Shown here: positions 22,355-33,449 of the stretch, one piece after another
Layout: the number at the start of each line of letters is the position of its first letter
How positions within the stretch are numbered: position 1 is the stretch's first letter
From: Dryomyza anilis
Lineage: Eukaryota; Arthropoda; Insecta; Diptera; Dryomyzidae
NCBI GenBank assembly: GCA_951804985.1
Contig: OX638133.1
Coordinates: 2,190,501-2,254,500, forward strand
Direction of reading: 5' to 3'
Length of the DNA: 64,000 bases
Notes under the pieces: model-generated
Databases searched by the model: none
What the model saw: only the letters and a program-made list of their open reading frames with translations
What the model was told of the DNA's origin: nothing
Position numbers and translations under genes: made by a program

Positions 22355-23140
22355 TTGAGTACTGCTCTAGATCTAGGTATTTCCATCTCTCCAATTAAAT
22401 AAAAGTTTCAGCCCTTTGGCAAGAACAACAACTACTGGAAAACACACTCCTAAATACCATACATACCCGAATGTGAGTGTGTAAATAGTATCTATTAATA
22501 GAGCATATAGAGAACGAGCGCACATAAGAAAAACGACGAGTAGTGCTGGTAAATGGTGCGAGCAGCGATACATTTCCTCCACCAAAAAAGTCGCATTCTG
22601 CTTTTATTTATTCTACCTTCCTTCTTGGTGTCCTGCTTTTTTCTTTTTATATACCACCTAACATGAAGCCTCTGGGCTACGACTGACTACGCACCCCGAA
22701 ATTTCAACGTTCTATACTACTTATTTACTTGAATTCGAATGAATAGAGCATAATTTGTTGAAAAACTGCTGCCTTTTCTGCTACGATTCAATGTGTGGTG
22801 TGCTGTGGAGTTGTGTAGTGCACGAACATGCCAGCCACACGCATCTACCATCTACGCCTGTTGGCCTGGCCTGGCCTGCTTCGAAGAGTATCGCATGGAT
22901 CGTATGTATCTGCTGGATGGGATTAGCAGCGGTGTGTGACGGGTTTATGAAATAATTTGTATGCGGCGGCCTCCGCGTTGAAGTTGTGGTAGAGGCGGCG
23001 ACGGTAACTGCTGTGTACTGTGTTTTGTATTGTACAGACAGTGACGTGGAAATTTTGAAAATATCGTAATATGGTTACTCGGTTATATAAAAAAAATTTA
23101 ACTATTTTTACATCATATAACATTTGATACACAACAAGCA
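22355..23140. other. GC-richer island, possible regulatory DNA
   Basis: Contains GGCCTGGCCTGGCCTGC (22861-22877), TGTGGTGTGCTGTGG (22793-22807) and GCGGCGGCCTCCGCG words in otherwise AT-rich surroundings. Small frames on both strands (66-72 codons) show no domain. Composition and isolation suggest conserved non-coding DNA or a decayed exon; the sequence alone does not decide. Confidence 0.3.
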
Positions 23141-24300
23141 CAAAAGTAGTTTAAACATTTTATTAAATAAATATTGATAGACAATTTTAAAGCAATATCG
23201 AAAAAAAAATTAGAGCAAACAAATCAGAGCAAAGACGTTATAAAGTCATTTTTACTCTAAGAAAATTCCGTTGATACTGAGGAAATCAATAAGGACTAAT
23301 AAAAACTTGTTATTAGTAAAAAGTAATATTTATAAAAAAAAACTAATACATAAAAATTATATATAATTATTTTTTACAAAACTTTGTATTGAAAAAAGTA
23401 CATTTTTTTCTAAAATAAATGTTTTATCCTATTCGAAATATGTAGAAAACAGCACATTTTCGTCGGAAATTCTTTCAACGAATTTTTACAATTTTATCAA
23501 AAAATATATGTATATATTTCATACATTTTTTTTATTGAAATGCAGTTTTTGTCGACATCATTTTTTTAAACTTGTTTGAAAATTTTGTAGAAAACATTTT
23601 TTTTTTTTGTCGTACCAATATTATTTTAAAATATTGATTAGGTACATAAAAAAAATGACGGACATTTTTGTACGAAGAATTTTTTTATTTATTAATTTTT
23701 TTAACATTTTTTTAAACTCTTAAATTTTGTCGAACACATTTTTTTCTAGTTTGAAAAATATATAAAACATTTTTATTTTTTTTTCGATAACCAAAGTTTT
23801 AAATATTTTTCGACTTACAAAAATCTTCCTATTCAACATCCAGTTTTATAAACGCTATAACTCCTGACTAATCTTATACTCGGGAATTGAGAAATAAGTA
23901 TTCACAATTTTAAAACACTGGTCCAGGGACTCAATTATGAAGTTTCTTAGAGATATTTTCAAGCGACAATTGAGAAAATACTTCTCTGATTCTCGCATGA
24001 TATGAAAATAAGATATTCTCGAGTTTTATCAGCATACCAAACAATATGGAAAAGAATTCAAAACAATATCATTCCAACGAACATTATTATCGATATCGTC
24101 ACGAATTCAAAAGTAGCTTAATTTCGACATAGTATCGAAATAGTAGTTAATAACAATATCGAAACGAATCCGAAAAATTATTCGATTTTAATACTAGAAA
24201 ATGATTTGTTTTAATATTAATTATATTGATGTAGCGAGCATCATATCATTCAAAACAATAAACAATTGTTCACCTAGATAAAAGTTTACAATTAGGTTAC

Positions 24301-24632
24301 TACCCAGCAAACAAAACGATATTTTTATGATCATTTATTGGCCAAAATTATCATTTTCGATAACCAAAAATTATACAAGAATGATACAATTTAGGTTAAA
24401 AGTGAAAATATCTATAAAGATAGCATTATTTTGGTCCTTATAGATATCGAGTTGATATCGAAAAAGTGTTCATGTTAGATAAATAAATTTTATTTGTTCA
24501 GAAAACTTAATTTTTTGACAATAATTAAAAAAAAAAACCACAAACTTAATTTTTAAAATATTGAGTTTCATATCATAAATTAAAAATCATTTTATCGAAT
24601 TCCAAAATTATCGTTAAATGGTTTGCAGGGTA
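24301..24632. mobile_element. Family M TIR element (TACCCAGCAAAC ends)
   Basis: Ends TACCCAGCAAAC and GTTTGCAGGGTA form a 12-bp inverted repeat with one mismatch. The interior has TTTTCGATAACC/ATCGATATC words. No ORF. A second element (24636-25080) begins immediately to the right. Confidence 0.6.
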
Positions 24633-24635
24633 TAT

Positions 24636-25080
24636 GGGTCATTTCCCACCAAATCGACCAGCGGTTGGAGTCACCTTCTTCGATTTCAATAAATTTTGGC
24701 AACTAATAAAAGGTATCAAGATATGCCTTGATCATTTTTTTTATTTGTTTCGCCCACTACTTCCAGAGATACAGTGGATCAAAGTTCAAAATCCCTTTTC
24801 TATGGTTGTTCATATTTCAATATCTCTTAAAGTTGAAATGTTAGAAACTCCGTTGATGGCTCGTTTTAAAACTAATAGATATTTAAATATGAACAACCAT
24901 ACAAAACTGATTTTTGGTTAATTTTGTGCCACTGCATCTCTAGAAGTAGTGGACGAAAAAATAAAAAAAATTGGTCAGAGCATATCTTGATACCCTTTAT
25001 CAGTTGCCTAAATTTCATTGAAATCGAAAAGGTAAAATCTCAAATTTGACTTCTTTTGGTCGATTTGGTGTGGAATGGCC
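24636..25080. mobile_element. Family E long-TIR (foldback) element, copy 1
   Basis: The whole 445 bp folds back on itself: the left arm carries CACCAAATCGACCAG, CGATTTCAAT, TATCAAGATAT and CCACTACTTCCAGAGATACAGTGG, and the right arm returns them inverted in the same order. Terminal consensus GGGCCATTCCACACC. Flanked by TAT on each side (24633-24635, 25081-25083). An open frame of 95 codons through it is incidental. A half copy lies at 41690-42005. Confidence 0.75.
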
Positions 25081-25099
25081 TATTTACAAAATATTTTAC

Positions 25100-25640
25100 A
25101 ATATTTTTGCAATTTATTCAGAATTTTGTTAAAGTTTCAAAATTTATTTAATTTTATATTGATTTTTTTTGGCAAATATTCAATGCAGAAATTATACATA
25201 TTAGAAAAACCCACCTATATCGTTACGAATCCGAAACTATATCGAAAATGTTTACTATAAATATTGGTTTATTGCAATGTGAGATTTTTAAAAATCGACA
25301 CTTGTCGCACGAAACTGTCCATTTACCAACGAATGATATTTTTTTTTTTGAAGATATATTTTTTGAAAATATTTATTTCGAATGAAAAACGAAAAAAAAA
25401 ATAGAATTCTCGCTTGAATTTTCGTGCAACAATTGGCGATTTTCAAAATTCTCACTGAACTCAAGAATGGCTAATTTGTATTTCATGGAAGAATCAAAGT
25501 ATTTTCTTAACTGTCGCTTGAAAATATCTCCAACTAAGTCGAGAATTTTGCCCAGCTCGTACTCAAATAATATTCTCGCATAATTTTCTTATTCGAGTAC
25601 TTGCAGTCTGAAACGGGTATCCATTAAAAATCGTCTCTAT
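25100..25640. other. AT-rich spacer, no gene seen
   Basis: Repeated AATATTTTC/TTCTCG words resemble 23870-24010 in inverted orientation (both have ATTCTCGCATGA/CTCGCATAATTTTC), which suggests the ends of a larger degraded repeat around elements M and E. Confidence 0.35.
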
Positions 25641-25717
25641 TCTTTTCACAGCACATCAGTCAGCAAATTTTTACAAGTATTTGCCAAACAACTTTTACAA
25701 CAACAGCAACCACATTT

Positions 25718-26521
25718 ATGTACAGTTGGATTTTTTTTATTACTTGGTTTTTTTCTTTCTCATTTCATGTCGACAGAGAAATGAGAAAGAAAACAAAACA
25801 TTCAACATTCTGCAGCAGCAGCGCCGTTGCTATGAAAAATAATTCCATCCAACTATGTGACAGCAGCGGCAGCAACAACAGCAGAAGCAGCGGCAGCACC
25901 ACAGCAGCGGCAGCAAAATATGTCAAACAAAATTTCCACTTCATGGCACAACGACTGCAGCATACAGAGCCAGCCATGTTGTTGTTTTTGCTGTTGCTAT
26001 TGCTATTGCCACACAGCAGCAGCAACAACAATGAGGCAGCAACAAACACAACAGCAACAACCACATTACGAAGGCATCAGCATTCTGTGTGCATAACAGA
26101 ACGAATTTGGAAACCGGCAAACAGGGCCGTCTGCGTGCATAATGGGCCCACACACCCGAGCAGTTGTTTCATCACTACAATTGCAAATATTTGCTTCGAA
26201 ATTGTTTTGACTATGATGCCGAGTTGTGTAAATAACAAATGTTTAATTGGTAGATTACTTTGGAAATGCATTTTGTTTGTCTTAGGTGCCAAGGTTCTTT
26301 GGGCGTCAAGTGCGCTCCTGTCGTCATTCGGTTTCTTGGCCTCCTCTTGTTCAATGGAAGCACTCGGGCGCTCTAATCCCAGAGCTCATGTTGCTTTACA
26401 TCGCATTTTGTTATGGGATCGGGCCCCACCGCACGACACACAGACGCATTTACGGTATTTGGTCGCCTTGCCTCATCATACAATGTACAAATTCTACTAC
26501 GATTTGCACGGGAAGGAGTAG
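25718..26521 (+). other. 267-codon open frame, doubtful gene
   Basis: An ATG-started frame unusually long for this AT-rich DNA. The first third is driven by CAG/CAA repeats (opa-like), which give Ser/Asn/Ala/Thr and poly-Leu tracts and are open in several frames on both strands. The remainder (about residues 110-267) has no recognisable domain. No splice pattern, TATA box or homologue is evident to me. It may be an untranslated exon, an enhancer rich in CAG repeats, or a fly-lineage-specific gene. I lean to non-coding. Confidence 0.15.
25815..26065. repeat. CAG/CAA (opa-like) low-complexity tract
   Basis: Many interrupted CAG, CAA and GCAGCGGCAG triplets spread over 250 bp. Common in fly exons and enhancers; it explains the long overlapping frames here. 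Confidence 0.75.
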
Positions 26522-26599
26522 AAATAGTAAGATCAGACATGCATACATATGAAAGCATATAAATGCAAGTACCATTCAAGCATATACATAGCTCAAAAA

Positions 26600-28230
26600 G
26601 GGTTGTGGATGAATGACTCAGGAATGTTGGTAAGGTATTTCATATAGGAATGTTTTACTTCAAAATGTAATACTCATTGCATTCATCACATAATGAATTT
26701 GCACATTATTTATATGGAGGTTATATGTTTAAAACTATACAAGCCCTGAATACTAAATTTCCGGAAAAATTCCTTTATTTTAATTCTTATTACTGAATTA
26801 GGGTCGTGTTGTTAGTGCGCTGCACTGGAACTGAACGATCAACATCTAAAAATATAAACCTCTCGGAAGATAATCGCATAGCTCCGAGAGTAAGTATTGC
26901 CTAGAAGAAGCCTATTTAGGTAGGTCTCACCATTTAACTATAAATGATACACGCACAGCTGAAATAGTGCAAGAGAGCTACTGATATATCGGCACTAACA
27001 ATAATATCGGAATTGCATATGATACACTACCAATGTTTGCCTAATCAATGGATGGATTTCAAGATTCTCATCACTACTTCATACTCAGTTTTTTCAGATT
27101 GCCTACGGTTTTTGAGTTATTAGGTAATACAAATATTTTTATTATCGATCAAATTTATTTTATATTCTACTTCAGCTATTATCATGAAATTCGGATTAAT
27201 CTGACCGTAGTAATGACCAGTCACACATAAAAATATTGAATTTAAGGTTATCTATTAATTCAATAAAATTATATATTATATGTGAAACTAGATTCATAAT
27301 TCTATGATTCCTCTTACTTTGTTTTTGCAAATCACTCTTTAAGTTCAGATTAAATACAAATTCACGCTTATGATTTTTGTTTTAAATTTTTTTTGTCCAT
27401 CAATTATTCATAGAAATTTCAACAAAACCTTAAACCAGTAGAATTCAACTTTGCATAAATGTATTACATTCCATGAATTTGTCTCAGTATCCTACAATAG
27501 AGTATCCTACAATCGAAATAAAAAATGTACATATTTCAATCGAATTTTTGAATTTCACTTTAAGCTGAGGACTTAAAGAGTGATTTGCAAAAACAAAGTA
27601 AGAGGAAGTATAGAATGATAGACCAAATCTGATATAAGAACTGTACTTTTATTTAATTATGAAAATCATAGATGTTATGCAACAAATATAGGTAAAATTT
27701 ATATTTTTTGCGTTTGACTAGTCATGATTTTGGTACGATCAAAAGTCAAAACTCAAATCTATTGGATGAGAATATCGATGAGGAGAATTTCAGCGAATTC
27801 AGAAAATGAGACATGAACTGATCGCGTTTTGGAATTGAACTGCAGTTTTCCATACGCTATAAACTAAAAGAAGTGCATATAGCTATCAACGACACTATAA
27901 ACGAGCAATATCGGGTTGGGAGACGTAATCTGAATATGGTAAATGGGATCTGAAAGTTTTGCGATTTGAAAATAGAATACAAATCTATTATCAAACCGCA
28001 AACTTTCTGCTCCCATTTAACATATTCGGATTACTCCAAAATTTTCCACATGGATTGACGTATATAGTAAATTAATGTAGTAGTTTTATAAACAAGTTTT
28101 TGGTGCAATAACCAACTCTTCATTAATGTTATGAATTTGTTCATTAATACGATGAATTTATTACCAATGAACGATCGTTCATCATATAGATTCATTTTTG
28201 TCATAACGTTAGTACGTTTTTGACTACTTT
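26600..28230. other. AT-rich spacer with repeat remnants
   Basis: No gene. Two inverted copies of TTGCAAATCACTCTTTAAG occur at 27327 and 27577 (inverted), flanking about 230 bp, possibly a degraded TIR element. A short family A-like remnant with TTCATTAATGTTATGAAT is at 28120-28165. Confidence 0.4.
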
Positions 28231-28339
28231 TCACTACTTTTGGTACTTTTCACTACTTTTGCTACAAGTATTAAAAACATGTTTTATGCCCTCTGCCACC
28301 CTGTAACTATAAACGACAGTGTTGAATGCACTCATTACA

Positions 28340-29260
28340 AGATTTGTTGCTGTTTGTGGGATTGTGTCCGTCCGTCCACCGGTCCGATCCAAACCGTCTG
28401 TCCGTCCACTGCTGCTGCTATCGTTACGCATCCTAAGCGCAACCATTATTTACCAGAGTTCGTGGTTGTTATATACTCCGATTGTGTGTGTGGTTTACAT
28501 AAGTCGGCGACACAACTACAACCAGCATTTACTCGTTTGTGGCGTTGTGGCGGCCTCGCAGTCACATTGAAATGTTCGTTGGCTCGAAAACGAGTAGACG
28601 GATGGATGACTGCGTGTGCAAAATGCTAGGATGCGAACGAATGACTCGTGAAGAGGACGAAAGGAATGAGTGAACGAATGAATGTCGGAAGGAGGTTGGT
28701 AGGCAACGGGTATATAATGGAGAATGCGAAGCGATGGGAAAAGCGGAGCGAAACAGAAATAATTGGAAAAGCAAAAGCAATGAAAAACACTACAAAACAC
28801 GCCGGAGTAGTTGCTGATTGATGATGAATAATGGTGCGGCGCAAGGAGGAAGCGCAAACATTAGTGTGGACGGATTTTTTTTTATATACCATATATATAA
28901 TATATAAATGCTATGTACTTGCGATTCTTATGTGAATGGACTGTAAAATGTTTATTTTACGTGGCAACAACAGCTACATCGTTGTTGTGAAGACCCAAGA
29001 TTCGTGTGCGACTCACTCGTGTGCGCTCTCTTGGAGCTCTGTGCCACAAGAGAGTGAAGAGCGAACAGAGCAGCGCTGAGACCTCATGCAAGCAACAGCA
29101 TCAGCCATGGAACATTCTGGCGGTTGTGGCACCATGCTCCATTGGCGGGGTGGTGTGGGGCACGAGGAGAGTAAGAACGTGAGAAATGGGGAACGAGCAG
29201 TTTACGTGCTCAGCTCATCAATTTTGCATTATGGAGTTTTACTTCCGGTTGTTGCTTTGC
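28340..29260. promoter_or_regulatory. GC-richer island with GAGA, Zeste and PHO-type motifs
   Basis: Stands out from AT-rich flanks. Motifs seen: Zeste-type TGAGTG (28667-28672) and CGAGTG on the minus strand (29014-29019); GAGAG on minus (29026-29030) and plus (29050-29054); the PHO core GCCAT (29104-29108). Such a mixture is typical of fly promoters and Polycomb response elements, but these words are short and occur by chance. Frames of 60-130 codons here have no domains. Confidence 0.3.
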
Positions 29261-29269
29261 GTAGTATTT

Positions 29270-30157
29270 AATTTTATTATTTTTTTATTCATCATTCGAT
29301 TAAATCTAGACCAGACTTTCATTAATGAGCATTACGTTTTGTTTTTTTTTTAGGAAATACGTTTCTCCTTCCGATCGAAGTTTTATTGATATTTCAATTT
29401 GATCGAATTTGAATTTTCCTGTTTCAAATCCAATTCGAACAGGCCAACTAAGCAATGGACGTATTTTAATTGTTCTGGATTTTGGAATGTTTTGGCAATG
29501 TGAAGCGAAATTAATATATAAACTAATTTCATACGATAAGATAGTCTATACTATAAGGTGAATTTTATAAAATATATATTAAAACTTTATGATTATGCAC
29601 CAATAAACAATTTAAAATCAACTTTAAAAGTAAAATTATCTTTTTGAAATTTTATTCGGTGTGAAAATTGACAAAAAAAGATGAATTTAATTTTAAATTT
29701 GACTTTGTAGTTGTTCTGAATTTTTATGGGGACATAGAATAAAATCGTAAATCTCGACATAAATTTGTAAGATATACAAGAAAAATAAAATCGGTACTAT
29801 ATAAAAAATTATTCTTTATTAAAACTGGCAGGGTCGATATCATTCATATATTTGAAAAAAAAAAACGGTTTCTATTCATTTTAGTTTTTCATAAAAATAT
29901 TGACAGTAAGTATTTTCGGCCGGAAATATTCCAAAATCAATTTTTGATTTGAAAATACATAATCCGAATAAAAAAAAAATTGTATAGGACTTAATAATTT
30001 TTTCAGAATAGATTTGCTTTACATTGTTGAAAAAGTTTGCTATTCTGGTCGACTATTTTCAACGTGCAGTGCATAATTTCTAAGCTTTAGAATGAAAGTA
30101 ATAAACTATATTTTAATTATGCTTAAACATTTTTATTTTTAGTTTATTTCGTTACCA
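29270..30157. other. AT-rich spacer, no gene seen
   Basis: No long frame, terminal repeat or RNA gene seen. Confidence 0.4.
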
Positions 30158-30586
30158 CCCTAGTAGAAATTTTGGTAGGGCCATGGTCATGAAGTGATCA
30201 TGTCATTATTTGAGATGATCGGGATATGACGAGGCCCATAATGTCCTTGTAACGCAGTGTCCTGATCATGCACTGACCTCAGGCCATGATCATGTACTGA
30301 TCGGGCAATTCCCCATTTTAATATTTACCCGAAAATTGTCTTGTCTGAGCCCGAGCATAATAGGGTTTCTCTCATTAATCTCGATCATTGCCTGATGCTA
30401 ATTTCGGTATGAGGAACAAATAATGTAGCTATGATCGGGAACATTGACTATTTAGATAATGCAAACCCTGGTATGGTGAGCATGATAAGGGAACGCAAAA
30501 GCAATGATCATATTTTCTCTAATAGGACTTACCCAACGAAAACCCGATCATTTCCCGATGGCGCATCGGGCATATTTCTACTAGGG
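30158..30586. mobile_element. Family F TIR element rich in TGATCATG palindromes
   Basis: Ends CCCTAGTAGAAAT and ATTTCTACTAGGG are a perfect 13-bp inverted repeat 429 bp apart. The interior has many GATC words, several in the palindrome CATGATCATG or in CCCGATCAT. No ORF. A target duplication is not evident. Confidence 0.7.
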
Positions 30587-30779
30587 CTGTGCGATAAATC
30601 ATTCAGATAAAAAGTAAAAAATAAAAATGTAACTGTTTAAATTACACAACAGATACAATTAATTCATTATTTTTACGATTAGATATGCAAGATGTTCTGA
30701 AAACATGACATTAAATTCGAAGGAATCAACATTATTCTAATTATTCATTAAAATTATGGTTTGGTTTTTTTGTGTTTTG

Positions 30780-31255
30780 GTTTATGTACATTTTATTTTT
30801 GAAAAGGCTAGCAACGCACTTATAAATAGTTTTGTCTTCGAACAAAAAAATTGTTGATAAATATTTTTTATCGTATTTTTTTTTTAGACACATTTTTTTT
30901 ATTTATGTTCGAAAAACATATTTTTTTCAAAATCATTTTTTTTATTTATTTTTTTTTTAATTCGAAAAAAAAAACATTTTTTCACACAATAAATATATTT
31001 TTGAAATTTTTTAGAAAAAATAAAACTTGTAAGATATATATGTAAATACATAAATGTGTAAATTAATACAAATTTTTGTTTGTAAATTTGATGTTTATGA
31101 ACAATATGTTGAACATGAAAAACATTAAATTTTAATTCAATGAATGAAATCTGGTAGTTGGTTAAAAAATTCATAATATTTATGAACAAGATCATCATAT
31201 TCAATTTCAATCATCATATCATTTTCTTTCCGTGAATGTAATGTAAAAACTGTTC
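30780..31255 (-). mobile_element. Family A-related element, inverted, degraded
   Basis: Contains the same TTCATAATATTTATGAA palindromes and CTGGTAGTTGG segment as A3, but reversed, so it lies head-to-head with A3 (which has CCAACTACCAG at 31291). T-rich homopolymer core at 30875-30975. A related piece is at 41217-41456. Confidence 0.45.
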
Positions 31256-31744
31256 AATACCATTGAATTTAAGAGGTAAGAGGTTATTTCACCAACTACC
31301 AGATTCAGCATATTCATAGCACAGTTCATTAAATGATATATTGATGAATGCATTCATCCTATCCTATCTATATATATAAAACTCTTGGTCCGTCTGTCAG
31401 TCTGTCTGTCTGTGTGTCTGTCGGTCTGTTTGTCTGTCTGTGTGTCTGTCTGTATGTTAGTTCCAGCATCACGATTAAACCGCTGAACCGATTTAGGCTA
31501 TATATGGGCGGGATTGGACAAAGGGGCGTGGCACCTCACATACAACCTAAACCTTCAAAACGATATAACTCGGCACTTTCACCAGCTACGAACATGAAAC
31601 AAAAAACTCAAATACAACAAAAAAAAAATTAAAAGCAAAAACACAAAATCAAAAGCAAAAATCAAACACAAAAACAAAATTAAATGCACAAAACTTAAGC
31701 AATAACTCAAAAACAACAGAAAAATAAAAAATGATAGAAAACAA

Positions 31745-32152
31745 AATCAACCACACTAAAATTCACCGCACTAAAACTCATCACACTAAAATTCACCACA
31801 CTAAAACTCACCATACTAAAATTCACCACACTCAAATTCACCACACTAAAATTCACCACACTCAAATTCACCACACTTAAACTCACCACACTAAAACTCA
31901 CCACACTAAAACTCACCACACTAAAACTCACCACATTAAAACTCACCACACCAAAATTCAGCACACTAAAATTCACCACACAAAAAATCACCACACTAAA
32001 ATTCACCACACTTAAATTGAACACACTAAAACACACAACAATAAAATTTACTACACTAAAACTCACCACAATTAAACTCACCACTCCAAAATTCACCACA
32101 CCTAAACTCACCATACCGAAACTCACCACATTAAAACCCACCACACTAAAAC
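31745..32152. repeat. 15-bp minisatellite (CTAAAATTCACCACA unit)
   Basis: About 27 tandem copies of a 15-base unit with A/T and C/T variants (CTAAAATTCACCACA, CTAAAACTCACCACA). The unit length is divisible by three, so it yields a long spurious frame on the minus strand with a repeating SVVNF-like peptide. Confidence 0.85.
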
Positions 32153-32335
32153 TTCTACTGGGAAAAACTCTACGGTGAAGAATTCTACGGGAAAGAATTC
32201 TACCGGGAACAATTCTACCGGGATGAATTCTACGTGGAGAATTCTACGAGAAAGCGTTCAATGTGGATTTTACGGCGAAGATTTCTACTGGGAATAATTG
32301 TGCGGAGAATTTGGCGGAGAATTAATATTAGGTTA
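32153..32335. repeat. Second 15-bp minisatellite (AATTCTACGGGGAAG-like unit)
   Basis: Ten or so degenerate repeats built on GAATTCTACSGGGAA, directly abutting the first minisatellite and with the same period but unrelated sequence. Confidence 0.7.
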
Positions 32336-32481
32336 CCACATTTATAAAACCAATAAAAAAACTTCAACAGCTAAGCACGTGCCCCTCATATAAATAATAA
32401 AATGTTTTATATATTAATAAAATCGCTCCATATCTTTGAATTCAGAAAATCTTGGCACGAGTCGTGCACGGGTCCAGCTAG

Positions 32482-32482
<1 letters not shown>

Positions 32483-32553
<71 letters not shown>
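32483..32553. repeat. (TA)n microsatellite, about 35 units
   Basis: Uninterrupted TA dinucleotides right after the Helentron terminus. The related A2 copy has only a short TATATATA at the equivalent place, so the tract expanded after or during insertion. Confidence 0.9.
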
Positions 32554-32556
<3 letters not shown>

Positions 32557-32938
32557 CTTATTCATACCATCGAACATCAAAGTGAAGAATGAAATATCCA
32601 ATACAATGAATTTGAATCGTCATATTGATGAATTTGTTCATAATATTTATGAATTATTCAATATGATGCATATTGTTGAACTAATATTTTTATCAAACAA
32701 TTTTTTTTTTGAAAATAATTCGAAAAAAAGTGTTGTAAAAATTTTATTTAAAATTTTTTTTAGAAAAAAAAATTAAAAAAAAAAAATGTCAGAAAAAAAA
32801 AATTCGAATTAAAATTTACAAAAAAAAATATATATAAATTTTTTTTTATATATATTTTTTATAAATAAAAAGTTGTAATTATAAATAAATATATTATAAA
32901 ACATTTTACTAATTTATGCATGTCGAGCAAACATTATA

Positions 32939-33188
32939 TCGTCGTTGTAGAACGAAAAGTCACCAAATACATTTTCAAAATACCAAATATTCATTTACAA
33001 AAATCTTTATAAATCTGTCAATTTTTAATGATTGATCTCAATTTTTTTACCACCAAGAAAATTTAAATCTATTAGTGAATTTTTCAACTTTAAAAATGTG
33101 TCAATTACTTTTTATAAAATTTATCAACCAACTCGAACATTAAGTTTTTCATAAAAAGTCACCAAGACTTTTCGTTCAACAACGACGA
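32939..33188. mobile_element. Family G MITE (TCGTCGTTGTAGAACGAAA ends), copy 1
   Basis: Ends TCGTCGTTGTAGAACGAAAA and TTTTCGTTCAACAACGACGA, with AGTCACCAA continuing the inverted repeat. Comparison with element A1 (CATTATATAAG unbroken) shows the insert duplicated TA (32937-32938 and 33189-33190). 250 bp, no ORF. Copy 2 is at 54635-54875. Confidence 0.85.
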
Positions 33189-33449
33189 TATAAGAAATAC
33201 ATACAAGAACTACTTGAGAACTGAGAAGTACGGAAAAATGAACGAAAAAAATGATGAAACGTATTCTTCATATACAGTTCATCATATTGAAGAACACTTT
33301 TTCGACAGTTACCAAGCGATCATCATATAAATGATAGCATTCATAACATTGATAACGTTATTCCTTAATATTATAAATGGTTCTTCAATACAATGAATCA
33401 TGGTTTGAAGAACGGAATTCATCAATATGATGTACATTTATTTTGTGAG

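Larger units (their letters stand above)
31362..32482 (+). mobile_element. Non-autonomous Helentron-like (mini-me type) element
   Basis: Order of parts: a 5' TATATATAAAACTCTTGG start, a (GTCT)n microsatellite (31390-31456), a core with CACGATTAAACCGC and TGAACCGATTTAGG, two minisatellites, then a 3' end with the perfect hairpin GCACGA-G-TCGTGC (32455-32467) and the terminus CAGCTAGT. It is followed directly by a long (TA)n tract. GTCY repeats, the sub-terminal hairpin and a CTAG-type end are hallmarks of fly mini-me elements, now grouped with Helentrons (HINEs), which transpose by rolling circle and insert in T/A-rich targets. No Rep/helicase gene, so non-autonomous. Confidence 0.8.
31262..33447 (+). 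mobile_element. Family A TIR element, copy A3, with two nested elements
   Basis: Right end TTTATTTTGTG at 33447 and the conserved ATTTATGCATGTCGAGCAAAC block at 32913 match A1. The left end is lost at the head-to-head junction. A Helentron-like element (about 31362-32482) and a family G MITE (32939-33188) are inserted in it. It keeps the uninterrupted AAGTTGTAATTA site that carries a SINE in A1. Confidence 0.7.

Noticed and set aside
31390..31456. Free-standing (GTCT)n microsatellite
   Set aside because: It is the usual internal microsatellite of a mini-me/Helentron-type element whose 3' hairpin end is found at 32455-32482.
31707..32144. 145-codon minus-strand frame with repeated Val-Ser-Phe-Ser peptide
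   Set aside because: It is the translation of a 15-bp minisatellite inside a Helentron-like element; the period divisible by three keeps the frame open.
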